Program-made: the position numbers and the translations under genes | Notes under the pieces: generated by a model | Seen by the model: only the letters and a program-made list of their open reading frames with translations | Databases searched by the model: none | Told to the model about the DNA's origin: nothing | Shown: in pieces, positions 50,177 to 59,114 of the stretch | Layout of the letters: the number at the start of each line of letters is the position of its first letter | Position numbering within the stretch: the first letter of the stretch is position 1 | From: UBA4923 sp964606165 | GTDB taxonomy: Bacteria; Bacillota; Clostridia; Saccharofermentanales; DTU023 | Length of the DNA stretch: 64,000 nucleotides | Assembly (NCBI GenBank): GCA_964606165.1 | Contig: CAZSFQ010000003.1 | Span: 62,001 to 126,000 of the forward strand | Direction: 5' to 3'

Positions 50177-51631
50177 ATGACCATTGAAAGTCCGCGGGAC
50201 CTGCCAAAAGTGGATGAGTTGCTGCGTGATTCGCGTTTCGACAAGGCCAGGGAAACCATGGGCTACATCCCTGTACGAGAAGCGGTGCGCGGTATTCTCG
50301 ACGCGGCGCGGCAGTTGCTTCTTGAAAGCGGAGATAAGCCCCACCCGGACACCACATATATCGGCCGGACTGGCCATGGGACGGAGGGAAGCTTATCCCT
50401 GACCGCGCAAAGCCTGGTCACGGCAGCACTTAATAAGCTCGATACCGAAGCCAGGCCGGGGATCCGGAAAGTCATCAATGCCACCGGCGCCATCCTCCAC
50501 ACCAATCTTGGCCGGGCACCCCTGGCCAGGCAGGCTCTGGCCGCAATCCAACGAAGCAGTGAAGGCTACGCGTCACTCGAATTTGATCTGGAAGAAAACA
50601 GACGGGGCCAGCGTACGTCATCGGTGGAAACCCTGCTTTGCCGTCTTTTCCCCATTGAAGCCGCGACAGTGGTCAACAACAACGCGGCTGCTGTCATGCT
50701 CGCCTTGTCGGCCTTGTGCCGGGGGCGTGAGGTCATTGTTTCGCGCGGTGAGCTGGTCGAGATCGGGGGCAGGTTCAGGATCCCCGAGATCATGGAGGAA
50801 AGCGGCGCCATTCTGCGCGAAGTCGGCACCACCAACAAGACACATCCGGCCGATTATGAGAGCGCCATCGGCGACTCAACCGCGGCCCTTCTCAAAGTTC
50901 ATCGCAGCAATTTCCGGCTGTCGGGCTTTACCGGAGAGGTTGACGAATTCCAACTGTCCGAATTGGCCCACAAGCACGGCCTCCCTCTGATCTATGACCT
51001 GGGAAGCGGCCTCATCTCCGCGGAGCTTTCCGCCCTGCTGACTGACGAACCGACCGTCCCTGCCGCCCTTGCCTCCGGCGCCGATGTCATCTGTTTTTCC
51101 GGTGACAAACTCCTCGGCGGGCCCCAGGCCGGCATCATCATCGGTAGGGCCGACCTGGTGGGGAAAATGGCCTCCCACCCCCTGATGCGTGCCTTCCGGT
51201 GTGACAAGATGACCCTCGCGGCCCTTGAGGCAACCCTGGCGCTCTATCTGGATCCCGACCGCGCCAAAGAGGAGATCCCTTTGCTGGTGTCGGCGCTTTA
51301 TGATACCGCCGCCCTGCGTGAACGGACCGAAGAGGCGGCGGCCGTCCTCGCCCAACACGGGATTGGCGCGCAGGCTATCTCCTCTCCCATGATCATGGGG
51401 GGAGGGGCGGCGCCTGAAGTCGCTGTGGACTCATGGGCCCTGGCCGTCAATCCCGGCACACTGCCGATCTTTTCGCTGGAATCCAGATTGCGGGCTTTTG
51501 ACCCTCCCGTCCTCTGCCGCACAACACACGAAACACTTTTGTTCGACTTGCGGACTGTTTCTGAAGAAGAGGAGCGCCTGCTTATTTTCGCCCTGGTCGA
51601 CGCATTTGACAGAGAGGCGGATCAGCTATGA
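50177..51631 (+). CDS. selA: L-seryl-tRNA(Sec) selenium transferase
   Basis: A 484-residue PLP enzyme that converts Ser-tRNA(Sec) to Sec-tRNA(Sec) with selenophosphate. Seen: INATGAILHTNLGRAPLA, VVNNNAAAVMLALSAL, the SelA region GGRFRIPEIMEESGA...EVGTTNKTHPADYE, IYDLGSGLI and the PLP lysine in ICFSGDKLLGGPQAG (Lys311). The start ATG 50177 is placed by GAGG eight bases upstream; ATG 50171 is too close. It overlaps selB by ATGA, giving tight coupling. No tRNA-Sec gene (selC) was found in the window. Confidence 0.97.
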   Translation: MTIESPRDLPKVDELLRDSRFDKARETMGYIPVREAVRGILDAARQLLLESGDKPHPDTTYIGRTGHGTEGSLSLTAQSLVTAALNKLDTEARPGIRKVINATGAILHTNLGRAPLARQALAAIQRSSEGYASLEFDLEENRRGQRTSSVETLLCRLFPIEAATVVNNNAAAVMLALSALCRGREVIVSRGELVEIGGRFRIPEIMEESGAILREVGTTNKTHPADYESAIGDSTAALLKVHRSNFRLSGFTGEVDEFQLSELAHKHGLPLIYDLGSGLISAELSALLTDEPTVPAALASGADVICFSGDKLLGGPQAGIIIGRADLVGKMASHPLMRAFRCDKMTLAALEATLALYLDPDRAKEEIPLLVSALYDTAALRERTEEAAAVLAQHGIGAQAISSPMIMGGGAAPEVAVDSWALAVNPGTLPIFSLESRLRAFDPPVLCRTTHETLLFDLRTVSEEEERLLIFALVDAFDREADQL

Positions 51632-53526
51632 AACATGTCATCATCGGCACGGCCGGCCACGTCGATCATGGCAAATCTTCCCTGATCCTGGCCCTGACCG
51701 GCCGCGACCCCGACCGGCTCACCGAGGAAAAAGAAAGAGGCATCACCATCGAGCTGGGCTTCACCTGGCTCGATCTGCCCGACGGCTCGCGGTCGGGCAT
51801 TATTGATGTTCCCGGCCATGAAAAATTCATCAGCAACATGCTGGCGGGAGCCGGCGGGATTGATCTCGCCCTGCTGGTCGTCGCCGCCGACGAGGGTGTC
51901 ATGCCGCAGACGCGCGAACACCTGGGAATTCTGTCGCTGCTTGGTATTCCGCATGGGGTCATCGCGCTCACCAAGTGCGATCTGGCCGATGAGGAGCTGA
52001 TTGAACTGGTCGAAGAGGATCTTCGCGACCAGGTCCGCGGCACATTCCTGGAGGACGCGGCCGTCATCCGGACATCAACTGTATCGGGTGAGGGCATTGA
52101 AAGCCTGCGGACCACCCTCTTCGACCTGATCGCCGCGGCGGATTCCACGAGAGACGAGCTCCCCTTCCGGCTGCCTGTCGACCGGATTTTTTCGCTGGGC
52201 GGCTTTGGAACCATCGTGACCGGGACCCTGATTGAGGGGATAGTCCGGACAGGTGACCAGGCCGGGATCTATCCCCAGGACAAGACCGCGCGCGTGCGGG
52301 GCATTCAGATTCATGAAACAGCGGTGGATACCGCCTGGCCGGGGCAGCGCGTCGCCCTTAACCTGACTGGCGTAAAAAAAGACGATTTGGCCCGGGGCGA
52401 TACCCTGGCCGCGCCGGGAAGCCTGCGGGGAAGCCAGCTCATCGATGCCACCCTGACCGCGCTCCCCGGAGCCCGCTTCCCCATCACCAACAAGATGCGG
52501 GTTCACCTCTTCCACGGCGCCCGTGAAATCCTGGCCCGCATTGTGCTGCTTGACCGCGATATCCTGGAACCGGGTGACACGGGCCCTGCCCAGATAAGGC
52601 CCGAGGAGGAACTGTTCGCCAAGTACGGTGACCGCTTTATCATCCGTTTTTATTCGCCGCTTGAGACAATCGGGGGCGGTGTCATTGTTGACCCCCTGCC
52701 GGCAAGGCGCAGGCGCATGCGTGAAAACAACTCCGGTGATTTTGACATCATGGCCGGCCATGACCCGTCGGCCCGCCTCAGCCTGGCTGTCGCCCACAGG
52801 AGCGACAGGCTTGCCTTACTGGAAACCGCCTTTTACCGGGCAGGTGTCAGCGCCTTGGACGGCAAGGAATTGCTCAGCGGCCTTGTCGCCAGCCAATCCC
52901 TTGTCCTCCTGAATGAGCGCGTCGCGGTCAGCGAAAGCTTCCTGGAATCACTGGGCCGAAAAGCGTCAGCCCTGCTCGCCAGCTTCCATGCCAAACGGCC
53001 GCTCGAGCAGGGGATGAGGCGTGAGGAACTGCGGACCAGGCTGATGCCGCGCGCGGGGATCCAGTTGTCCGATCTTGTCATCGACCGGCTGCGCGACAGG
53101 GAAATCCTTGACACTTACGATGGCTTGGTCTCCCTTCATGGCTACCGGGTCTCTCTTTCGCCGGAAGAGGAGAAGGCAGTCCATGAGATGGAGATGATCT
53201 TCCTGAAGGCGGGTTACGCGCCCCCCCTGCCCGACGAGATCCCGCTGCAGCCGGGCAAGCGGGTCGACCGTACGCAAATTTTGTCTTTGCTGATCGACCG
53301 TGAAATCCTGATCCGGCTGACCCCCCAGATCCTGATGCACCGGGACAAGGTGGATCAGGCGTGGGCCGTCGCCCGCGACACGATTGAGCGGGAAGACGGG
53401 ATCACTCTGGCTGACTTTCGCGACCGGCTGGAAACAAGCCGCAAATTTGCCATCGCCCTTCTTGAGTACTTTGACAAAATGAAACGGACCCGCCTGACCG
53501 GCGAGACACGCGTATTCTTCGCCTAG
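51628..53526 (+). CDS. selB: Selenocysteine-specific elongation factor
   Basis: A 632-residue GTPase that carries Sec-tRNA to UGA codons marked by SECIS hairpins. The EF-Tu-like part has GTAGHVDHGKSSL (8-20), GITIELGF, DVPGHEKFISNMLAGAGGID and TKCDLA, then two beta domains (FGTIVTGTLIEG, TVDTAWPGQRVALNL-like segment). From ~390 on come winged-helix domains that bind the SECIS (SFHAKRPLEQGMRREELRTRL, VDRTQILSLLIDREILI, FRDRLETSRKFAIALLEYFD, a typical SelB ending). It is coupled to selA by ATGA and precedes addB by 14 bases. Confidence 0.97.
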   Translation: MKHVIIGTAGHVDHGKSSLILALTGRDPDRLTEEKERGITIELGFTWLDLPDGSRSGIIDVPGHEKFISNMLAGAGGIDLALLVVAADEGVMPQTREHLGILSLLGIPHGVIALTKCDLADEELIELVEEDLRDQVRGTFLEDAAVIRTSTVSGEGIESLRTTLFDLIAAADSTRDELPFRLPVDRIFSLGGFGTIVTGTLIEGIVRTGDQAGIYPQDKTARVRGIQIHETAVDTAWPGQRVALNLTGVKKDDLARGDTLAAPGSLRGSQLIDATLTALPGARFPITNKMRVHLFHGAREILARIVLLDRDILEPGDTGPAQIRPEEELFAKYGDRFIIRFYSPLETIGGGVIVDPLPARRRRMRENNSGDFDIMAGHDPSARLSLAVAHRSDRLALLETAFYRAGVSALDGKELLSGLVASQSLVLLNERVAVSESFLESLGRKASALLASFHAKRPLEQGMRREELRTRLMPRAGIQLSDLVIDRLRDREILDTYDGLVSLHGYRVSLSPEEEKAVHEMEMIFLKAGYAPPLPDEIPLQPGKRVDRTQILSLLIDREILIRLTPQILMHRDKVDQAWAVARDTIEREDGITLADFRDRLETSRKFAIALLEYFDKMKRTRLTGETRVFFA

Positions 53527-53540
53527 CGAGGTCAAACGAG

Positions 53541-56500
53541 ATGCCACCAGCATGCTGCCCCCGCCTCATCTATCACACAGATCCCGACCAGCTGGTCCGC
53601 CGGGTCTTTGACGAACTTGGCCAACACCAGTCGGCCTGGCCGGATCACCGGGCCTTCATCCTGGTGCCGGAGTATCTGAAAGCCGATATGGAGCGCCGCT
53701 ACCTGACCGGACAGCATGCCGGCGGTCTGATGATGTCTGAAGTCCTTTCCTTTCGCCGCCTGGCAACGCGGCTTTTCATGGAGGCGGGCCGCCAGGCCGC
53801 GGCCAGTCTCTCAAAAGCGGGCAAGGCTGTTTTGGCACAGGGCTTGCTGCTGGACAGCAAGCTTCCTTTCCGAAGATTCAACCGGCTGGCCGGAAGACCG
53901 CGCTACGCCGCGGAACTGGTCAGTGTTCTGGGAGATTTTCAACGTTATGGTATATCCACCAAAGACCTGATGAATACTGAAGAGGAGATCGGCACTGCCG
54001 TCGCGAGCCAGGCAACCATGGATAAGCTGCACGATTTCGCTCTTCTCAAGGATGCGCTGGAAAAAGAACTTCAACTGCGGCACTTGGATGACCCTGACGA
54101 AGAACTGAGCCGTTTGGCGCAATTACTGGACACCGAACCCTTGCCCGGCCGCCTGGCTTTCCTGGGGAACTCCCATGTCTGGATCCTGGGTTTCGGCAAC
54201 AGCCGTGATTTTACCTCCCAGGAGCGGCAGGTCCTGAAAGCCCTCTCATCCAAAGTCGCTTCCCTGACCATCGCGATTGCCGATGACGGCTCGGAAGGGG
54301 AAGAAATCGCTTTCCGGCATGGCAGCGAAAGCCTGCGGTCGCTCGAGCGGCTCTTCCCCGGATCCAGGAGGGAACGGCTGCCATCTCCAGTCACCCGCCC
54401 GCAACCGGAGATGTGCTTTATACGGGCCATCGACAGGCGTGAGGAAGTGCGCTATGCCGCCGGGGAAATCCGCAGACTTCTGCTGACGGGCAAGACGCGG
54501 CGAAAGGACATCGGCATTGCCCTTTGTGAGACGGACATGGCTTCCGCCTACCTTGAACCTGCCCTGGCCGAGTACGGGATTGACGCCTACATTGACACGG
54601 GCAGGCCGCTCCATCAAAGCTCCTTTCTACGCTTCCTGCGATCTTTTCTCAAACTGTGCAAACACGAATTCAGCCTGGATGACCTGCTCGACTATTACAG
54701 AAGCGGCCTTTCCGGCCTGGATGGCCAGGAGATCGATCTTTTTGAAAATGAGGCCCTGGCCATCGGTTGGCGGGGAGTCCGCGATTCTTCCAGGATCCTG
54801 ACCGGGTTTGACCCGCTGACGCCGGAGGGTCTGGCCGTCACCTCTGTTCTTGCTGACTTGGAAAAGTTGCTGATGCGGATAACCGCCATGCGGGAAGCAG
54901 GGACTGGCAGGTCCAAGTGCTCCCTGCTGATTGACTTGCTGTTTGAAGGTGAAAGCCCTCCCGCCCGGCTGATCGGGGAACAAAGGGACAAGCTGCTGGC
55001 GGACGGCCACAAGGAGAGCGCCCGTACTCTGGTCGCCTCTTGGAACGCGGTCATCGATTACCTGGAGGAATCCGCCGGGCTCCTCGGTGAGACCCGCATT
55101 TCCCAGGAGCATTTTGCATCCCTCCTGCTCGCGGGCATGGAGGGTTTGTCGCTGGCTTCAATTCCCGCCGGTATCGATCTGGTCCGGGTGGGCTCACTTG
55201 CCCAGATGGCCTCCTGGCCATGCCGGATTTTATTTATTTTGGGCGCGACCGACGCGGCTTTTCCTCCTCCGCCCGGGCAGGAAGGCTACTTGCTGGATGA
55301 GGAAAGGGCTTTCCTGGCTGACCGGTCAGGCAAGCCCTTCCCCAACAGGACCAGGGACCAGGCCGCGACACAGGCCTGGCTGATTCACTCACTCCTTACC
55401 AGACCCGGCCAGGCACTTTACTTGTCAACACCGACCCTGGGAGACGACAGTTCGCGTCTCTTTGACGAATGGCTTGCGGAAAAAGGAGGCGATGAAATCG
55501 TCCTGACCAGGCAGACTGCTCAACCCGACCCGCGCTGGTACGCGCCCGGGACGGCGGTCAGGATGCTCCGATGGACCCGCGACGCGCCCCTGGCCTGGCA
55601 GGAGGCCGTCGCGCATTTCAAAAAAGATATTCCCCGCCTGCTTCAGCCGGCCGATGAAATGGCCGCTTCTCTCGCCCTGCCCCAATCACTGGCCGAAGCC
55701 GTCATGACAGAGCGTAAGGGCGTCAGCGTTTCCTTGATCCAGCTTTATAATTCCTGTCCCTTCCGGTTCTTTATCCAATACCTGACGGGCGCAACCGAAC
55801 GGATCATACCCGAGGACATGGCAAGCCACCAGGGAACCCTCCTTCACCGCCTGATGGAATTGGCTGTGGAGGAATTGATCGACCTGCTCGGGGTCTCTTC
55901 GCAGGATGAAAATTTGGCAGTCACTCTTGGCTGGCAAGAACGTCTGACCCCCCTGCATATGCGCGATCTGTACCGGCAGGCGACCGGGGACCGGCAGCTG
56001 GCATGGTATGGGGAGCCGTCTCTTTCAGGCGGAATCGGCGAGCGAATGATCATGCGCGCCGCGGACACCCTTGGCATCCTCGCCGAATTCAACCGCAAGG
56101 ATGAATTCAGGCCGCGGCTTCTGGAGTGGTACTTCCCCCAGGAAGGTCGGCCGCCCTATCTGTTGAGGGCCGGCAAACACGACTTCACCTGCCGCGGCCT
56201 GATCGACCGGATCGATGAAAACCCGCAGGGCCTGATCCGGCTGATCGATTATAAGCGTTCATCCCGGGAGTTCTCCTGGCTGGGCCTTTACGATGGTACC
56301 GACCTCCAGCTCCCTCTCTACAAAAGAGCTTATGAGACCGCTTTTCCGGGAAGCCTGATCGAAGGACTTCTTTTCGCCGGCTGGAAGACATCCAATCATT
56401 ACCAACTATCTTCCTTCCGGCCGCCCCCCTCTCCCGATGAAAATACAGGCCTCAAATCACTCGAAAAGCAGATGGCCGTATGGAAGGAAGATCACCTGCA

Positions 56501-56732
56501 AAAGGTGGCCCGTTTCGCTGAAAAGAAAGCTGTCGAAAGCCTGGAATCAATCCTGAGCGGACATTTCCCCGCAAAGCCAGCCATGCGGGAAAACAGCCAA
56601 AACCCCTGCGCTTACTGCCCCTGGTATGCCGCCTGCGGCTACGACAGCCGGCTGGCGCGAAATCAGGCCAAAGCCGCGGATAAAGAAGAAAACAGCAGGG
56701 CGCGCGAGGCAATCCTGGAGGCGGGCGGTTAA
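53541..56732 (+). CDS. addB: ATP-dependent helicase/nuclease subunit B
   Basis: A 1063-residue protein, shorter than the ~1160 residues of Bacillus AddB. It forms AddAB, which processes double-strand breaks for RecA. The N-terminal half is an inactivated-helicase-like region (RAFILVPEYLKADMERRYL, ILGFGNSRDFTSQERQVL). The iron-sulfur staple is visible: Cys in YNSCPFRFFIQYL (~738) and CAYCPWYAAC (~1023-1032). The RecB-type nuclease has CRGLIDRIDENPQGLIRLIDYKRSSREF and TDLQLPLYKRAYE. It begins 14 bases after selB. Its partner addA follows only after two minus-strand genes. Start ATG 53541 lacks a strong ribosome site, so coupling with selB is likely. Confidence 0.93.
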   Translation: MPPACCPRLIYHTDPDQLVRRVFDELGQHQSAWPDHRAFILVPEYLKADMERRYLTGQHAGGLMMSEVLSFRRLATRLFMEAGRQAAASLSKAGKAVLAQGLLLDSKLPFRRFNRLAGRPRYAAELVSVLGDFQRYGISTKDLMNTEEEIGTAVASQATMDKLHDFALLKDALEKELQLRHLDDPDEELSRLAQLLDTEPLPGRLAFLGNSHVWILGFGNSRDFTSQERQVLKALSSKVASLTIAIADDGSEGEEIAFRHGSESLRSLERLFPGSRRERLPSPVTRPQPEMCFIRAIDRREEVRYAAGEIRRLLLTGKTRRKDIGIALCETDMASAYLEPALAEYGIDAYIDTGRPLHQSSFLRFLRSFLKLCKHEFSLDDLLDYYRSGLSGLDGQEIDLFENEALAIGWRGVRDSSRILTGFDPLTPEGLAVTSVLADLEKLLMRITAMREAGTGRSKCSLLIDLLFEGESPPARLIGEQRDKLLADGHKESARTLVASWNAVIDYLEESAGLLGETRISQEHFASLLLAGMEGLSLASIPAGIDLVRVGSLAQMASWPCRILFILGATDAAFPPPPGQEGYLLDEERAFLADRSGKPFPNRTRDQAATQAWLIHSLLTRPGQALYLSTPTLGDDSSRLFDEWLAEKGGDEIVLTRQTAQPDPRWYAPGTAVRMLRWTRDAPLAWQEAVAHFKKDIPRLLQPADEMAASLALPQSLAEAVMTERKGVSVSLIQLYNSCPFRFFIQYLTGATERIIPEDMASHQGTLLHRLMELAVEELIDLLGVSSQDENLAVTLGWQERLTPLHMRDLYRQATGDRQLAWYGEPSLSGGIGERMIMRAADTLGILAEFNRKDEFRPRLLEWYFPQEGRPPYLLRAGKHDFTCRGLIDRIDENPQGLIRLIDYKRSSREFSWLGLYDGTDLQLPLYKRAYETAFPGSLIEGLLFAGWKTSNHYQLSSFRPPPSPDENTGLKSLEKQMAVWKEDHLQKVARFAEKKAVESLESILSGHFPAKPAMRENSQNPCAYCPWYAACGYDSRLARNQAKAADKEENSRAREAILEAGG

Positions 56733-56749
56733 GCTCAGGGACGCGCCTC

Positions 56750-59074
56750 TCAGGGCCAGGGATTTTCTTTCATGTAAGTCAAGTAGGGTTCGTTGATTGC
56801 GGTCCAATCTTCTTCAGTTAACAGATCTTTGTAATAATCCGAATCAATGACGACCCGGGCCGTATCGTAGCGCAGTTTGACCTCGCGGTTGATAAGCTCG
56901 ATGTAGGCTGCCTGGTCATCCAGCTCCTGGCCTTGGTGGAGGGTGAAGGTTCCGGTCGCGGCATTGTAGCGCCCTTTTTCCGTGATCCAGCTTCGCCCGA
57001 GGAATATGGCCAGGGCTTCCGTGTCGGAGAAGATGTCGCGTCCTGAGAAAAATCTGGAGTCGTAGGGGACACCCATGTAGTTGTAAATTGTCGGAAGCAG
57101 ATCCAGGCTGGTGCAGTACTTGTCGACAACTTCCGGTTCGATCCCGTCATGGTAAAACAAGGCGCAGCTTTCGTAGATGTCAAAAACCTTGTCAAGGCTC
57201 TTTCCCGCCAGGGCCTCGTAACTGGAGTGTTCTTCGAGGGCATAGGGATAATGGTCGGGGTTGATGACAATCAGGGTCCTGTCCGCAATGCCGGCATCTC
57301 TCAGCTGCCGCATCAGGCTCTCCATGGCCAGTTCCAGTTCATAGTTGGCGGCCAGGTAGGCGATCCCCTCATGGGGCAGGTCCAGATGCGAGAAGGTGTC
57401 CCAGTGACGGGCCGCCATGGCGTTTCCCATTTTCGTCCAGTTGGCGTGACCACTGACCGTCAGGTAGTAAACGTGGAAGGGTTCCTCGTCCAGGAACTCG
57501 AATGCCGTCTTTTCGATCATCTCCAGATCGGATTCCGGCCAGGTCCGCTTGACCTCCAGCCCGTGGCCCAGCCCCCGGTAATCGTAGCCCAGGTTGGGGT
57601 GGGACAGGTCGCGCGCGTAGTAATTCCAGGTGTGGTTGTGCCAGGCGTAAGTCGTATAGCCCAAGCGCTCAAACATCTTGCCGGGCACCATGGCCATGTC
57701 ATTTTTATGGGCTTCCTTCAAGGTCCAGACACCCTGCTTGGGTATCATGCCGCAAAGCCCGGCATATTCACCGTCCAGGGTCGATACGGTCCACACCGGC
57801 ACATAGAAATTCTCGAAGTAAACCCCCTGGTGATACATTTGCCAAAGTGTCGGGGTCAATTCCTCGTCGATGCAGTATTTGGAAAAACTCTCGGCCGTCA
57901 CAAAGATCAGGTTGAAGCCCTTGCCCCGCCCCGTATGGTCATTTGTATAGGAGGGCTCTGTCCGAGAAAAGACCAGGTCCAGATAACGGACCAGGTCAGC
58001 CCTGGTTTTCCCCATCAGGATGGGGGCTGCGTTGTCCTCGGAGACATAGTCTTCGAGCCGTGCATCATAATCAATGGGCAGGACATTGGGGGCCCGCACA
58101 AAGACATCATCCGGCTCCGTTTCGAGAGGACCCGGCAAAGACTGGTCCGGCTCGGTCATCCAGGGCGGATCAATGGGATCCGGGATCAAATCATCCGGTA
58201 CCAGCGCGCTTCGGGGGTACACTATGTGGCTGACGTCGACTCCCATGGCGGACAGGAGGCCAAACTGATTGGTCCCGGTCAGGATCTCGTTTTCGAGAAA
58301 ATAGTGTTCCCAGGGGCTGTTAAGCGAACGGTCAAAGGCCATGACGCCGACGGTCGCCCCGAAGAGGACAAAAGCGGCAGCCAGCGCGGCCAGCACCTCC
58401 GGCCATCTTTTTTTTCTTCCGGCGCAGTCAGTGTCAACTCGCTTCTTCACGAAGACGTAATAGATGGATATAGGGGAGAGCATGAGGACAAACCAGGGTG
58501 TATTGCGGAGAATCTTGATTACAATATCCTCCATAAATTGCAGCACCTGGCCGCCGTGGCCGATTGAGTAAACGACGAAAAAAGTCCGGAAGAATTTATA
58601 GTAAACAAGCTGTGCCGCGTAAATGAAGGGAAAGATAAATAAAAGCGCGTAGGTGGCGGCGTTGCGGACTTTTTGAGGTAAAACCCGTAAAAGGGCAGAC
58701 AGGATCACCGCCCGGACCAGACAAAACAAAGTCAGATAGAGAAGGCCGATGGTGAAAAAGGGACCGTCCACATTGATGCGGAGCACAATCTCACTGATCA
58801 ACTGGGCGGCAAAGAGTATCACAACCAGATGAAGACCACAAGACAGACGTCCCCGCCAGCCCCCGTCAAGCGGATTGGCAAAATCCTCGGCGGGCAAGGC
58901 GGCCCGCAAAATAAAATCGGGGCGGTTGACAAGCGGGCGGCGCATGTTCCGCACTCCCTGTTCTGGCTCCACGGTTTCACCGCGCGACGCTGCCGCCTTT
59001 AATTCATCAAGGCGGCCGTCACTTTCGTGGTTACGGTTCTCCCGCGTCTTCCCGCCCTTTGATTGAAAACTCAT
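56750..59074 (-). CDS. LtaS-like membrane sulfatase (phosphoglycerol transferase family)
   Basis: A 774-residue membrane enzyme. N-terminal soluble part (1-85), about five membrane helices (~90-290), then an extracellular alkaline-phosphatase-fold domain. The metal site segments are seen: LIFVTAESFSKYC (Glu), PVWTVSTLDGEYAGLCGMIPK (Thr as nucleophile, replacing the usual KTSDAEF context), YAWHNHTWNYYARDLSHPNLGYD, YYLTVSGHANWT and IVINPDHYPYALE (Asp-His). This matches LtaS-type enzymes that polymerise or transfer glycerol phosphate, though the substrate may be another phosphoglycan. AGGAGG lies seven bases before ATG 59074. Flanked by addB and a lipoprotein gene. Confidence 0.9.
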   Translation of the reverse strand: MSFQSKGGKTRENRNHESDGRLDELKAAASRGETVEPEQGVRNMRRPLVNRPDFILRAALPAEDFANPLDGGWRGRLSCGLHLVVILFAAQLISEIVLRINVDGPFFTIGLLYLTLFCLVRAVILSALLRVLPQKVRNAATYALLFIFPFIYAAQLVYYKFFRTFFVVYSIGHGGQVLQFMEDIVIKILRNTPWFVLMLSPISIYYVFVKKRVDTDCAGRKKRWPEVLAALAAAFVLFGATVGVMAFDRSLNSPWEHYFLENEILTGTNQFGLLSAMGVDVSHIVYPRSALVPDDLIPDPIDPPWMTEPDQSLPGPLETEPDDVFVRAPNVLPIDYDARLEDYVSEDNAAPILMGKTRADLVRYLDLVFSRTEPSYTNDHTGRGKGFNLIFVTAESFSKYCIDEELTPTLWQMYHQGVYFENFYVPVWTVSTLDGEYAGLCGMIPKQGVWTLKEAHKNDMAMVPGKMFERLGYTTYAWHNHTWNYYARDLSHPNLGYDYRGLGHGLEVKRTWPESDLEMIEKTAFEFLDEEPFHVYYLTVSGHANWTKMGNAMAARHWDTFSHLDLPHEGIAYLAANYELELAMESLMRQLRDAGIADRTLIVINPDHYPYALEEHSSYEALAGKSLDKVFDIYESCALFYHDGIEPEVVDKYCTSLDLLPTIYNYMGVPYDSRFFSGRDIFSDTEALAIFLGRSWITEKGRYNAATGTFTLHQGQELDDQAAYIELINREVKLRYDTARVVIDSDYYKDLLTEEDWTAINEPYLTYMKENPWP

Positions 59075-59114
59075 CCAAGAGCCTCCTGTTACCCGACAAT
59101 GATAGCACAGCACT

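Noticed and set aside
48990..53540. tRNA-Sec (selC) near the sel genes
   Set aside because: No long-variable-arm tRNA cloverleaf was found in the intergenic gaps; it must lie elsewhere.
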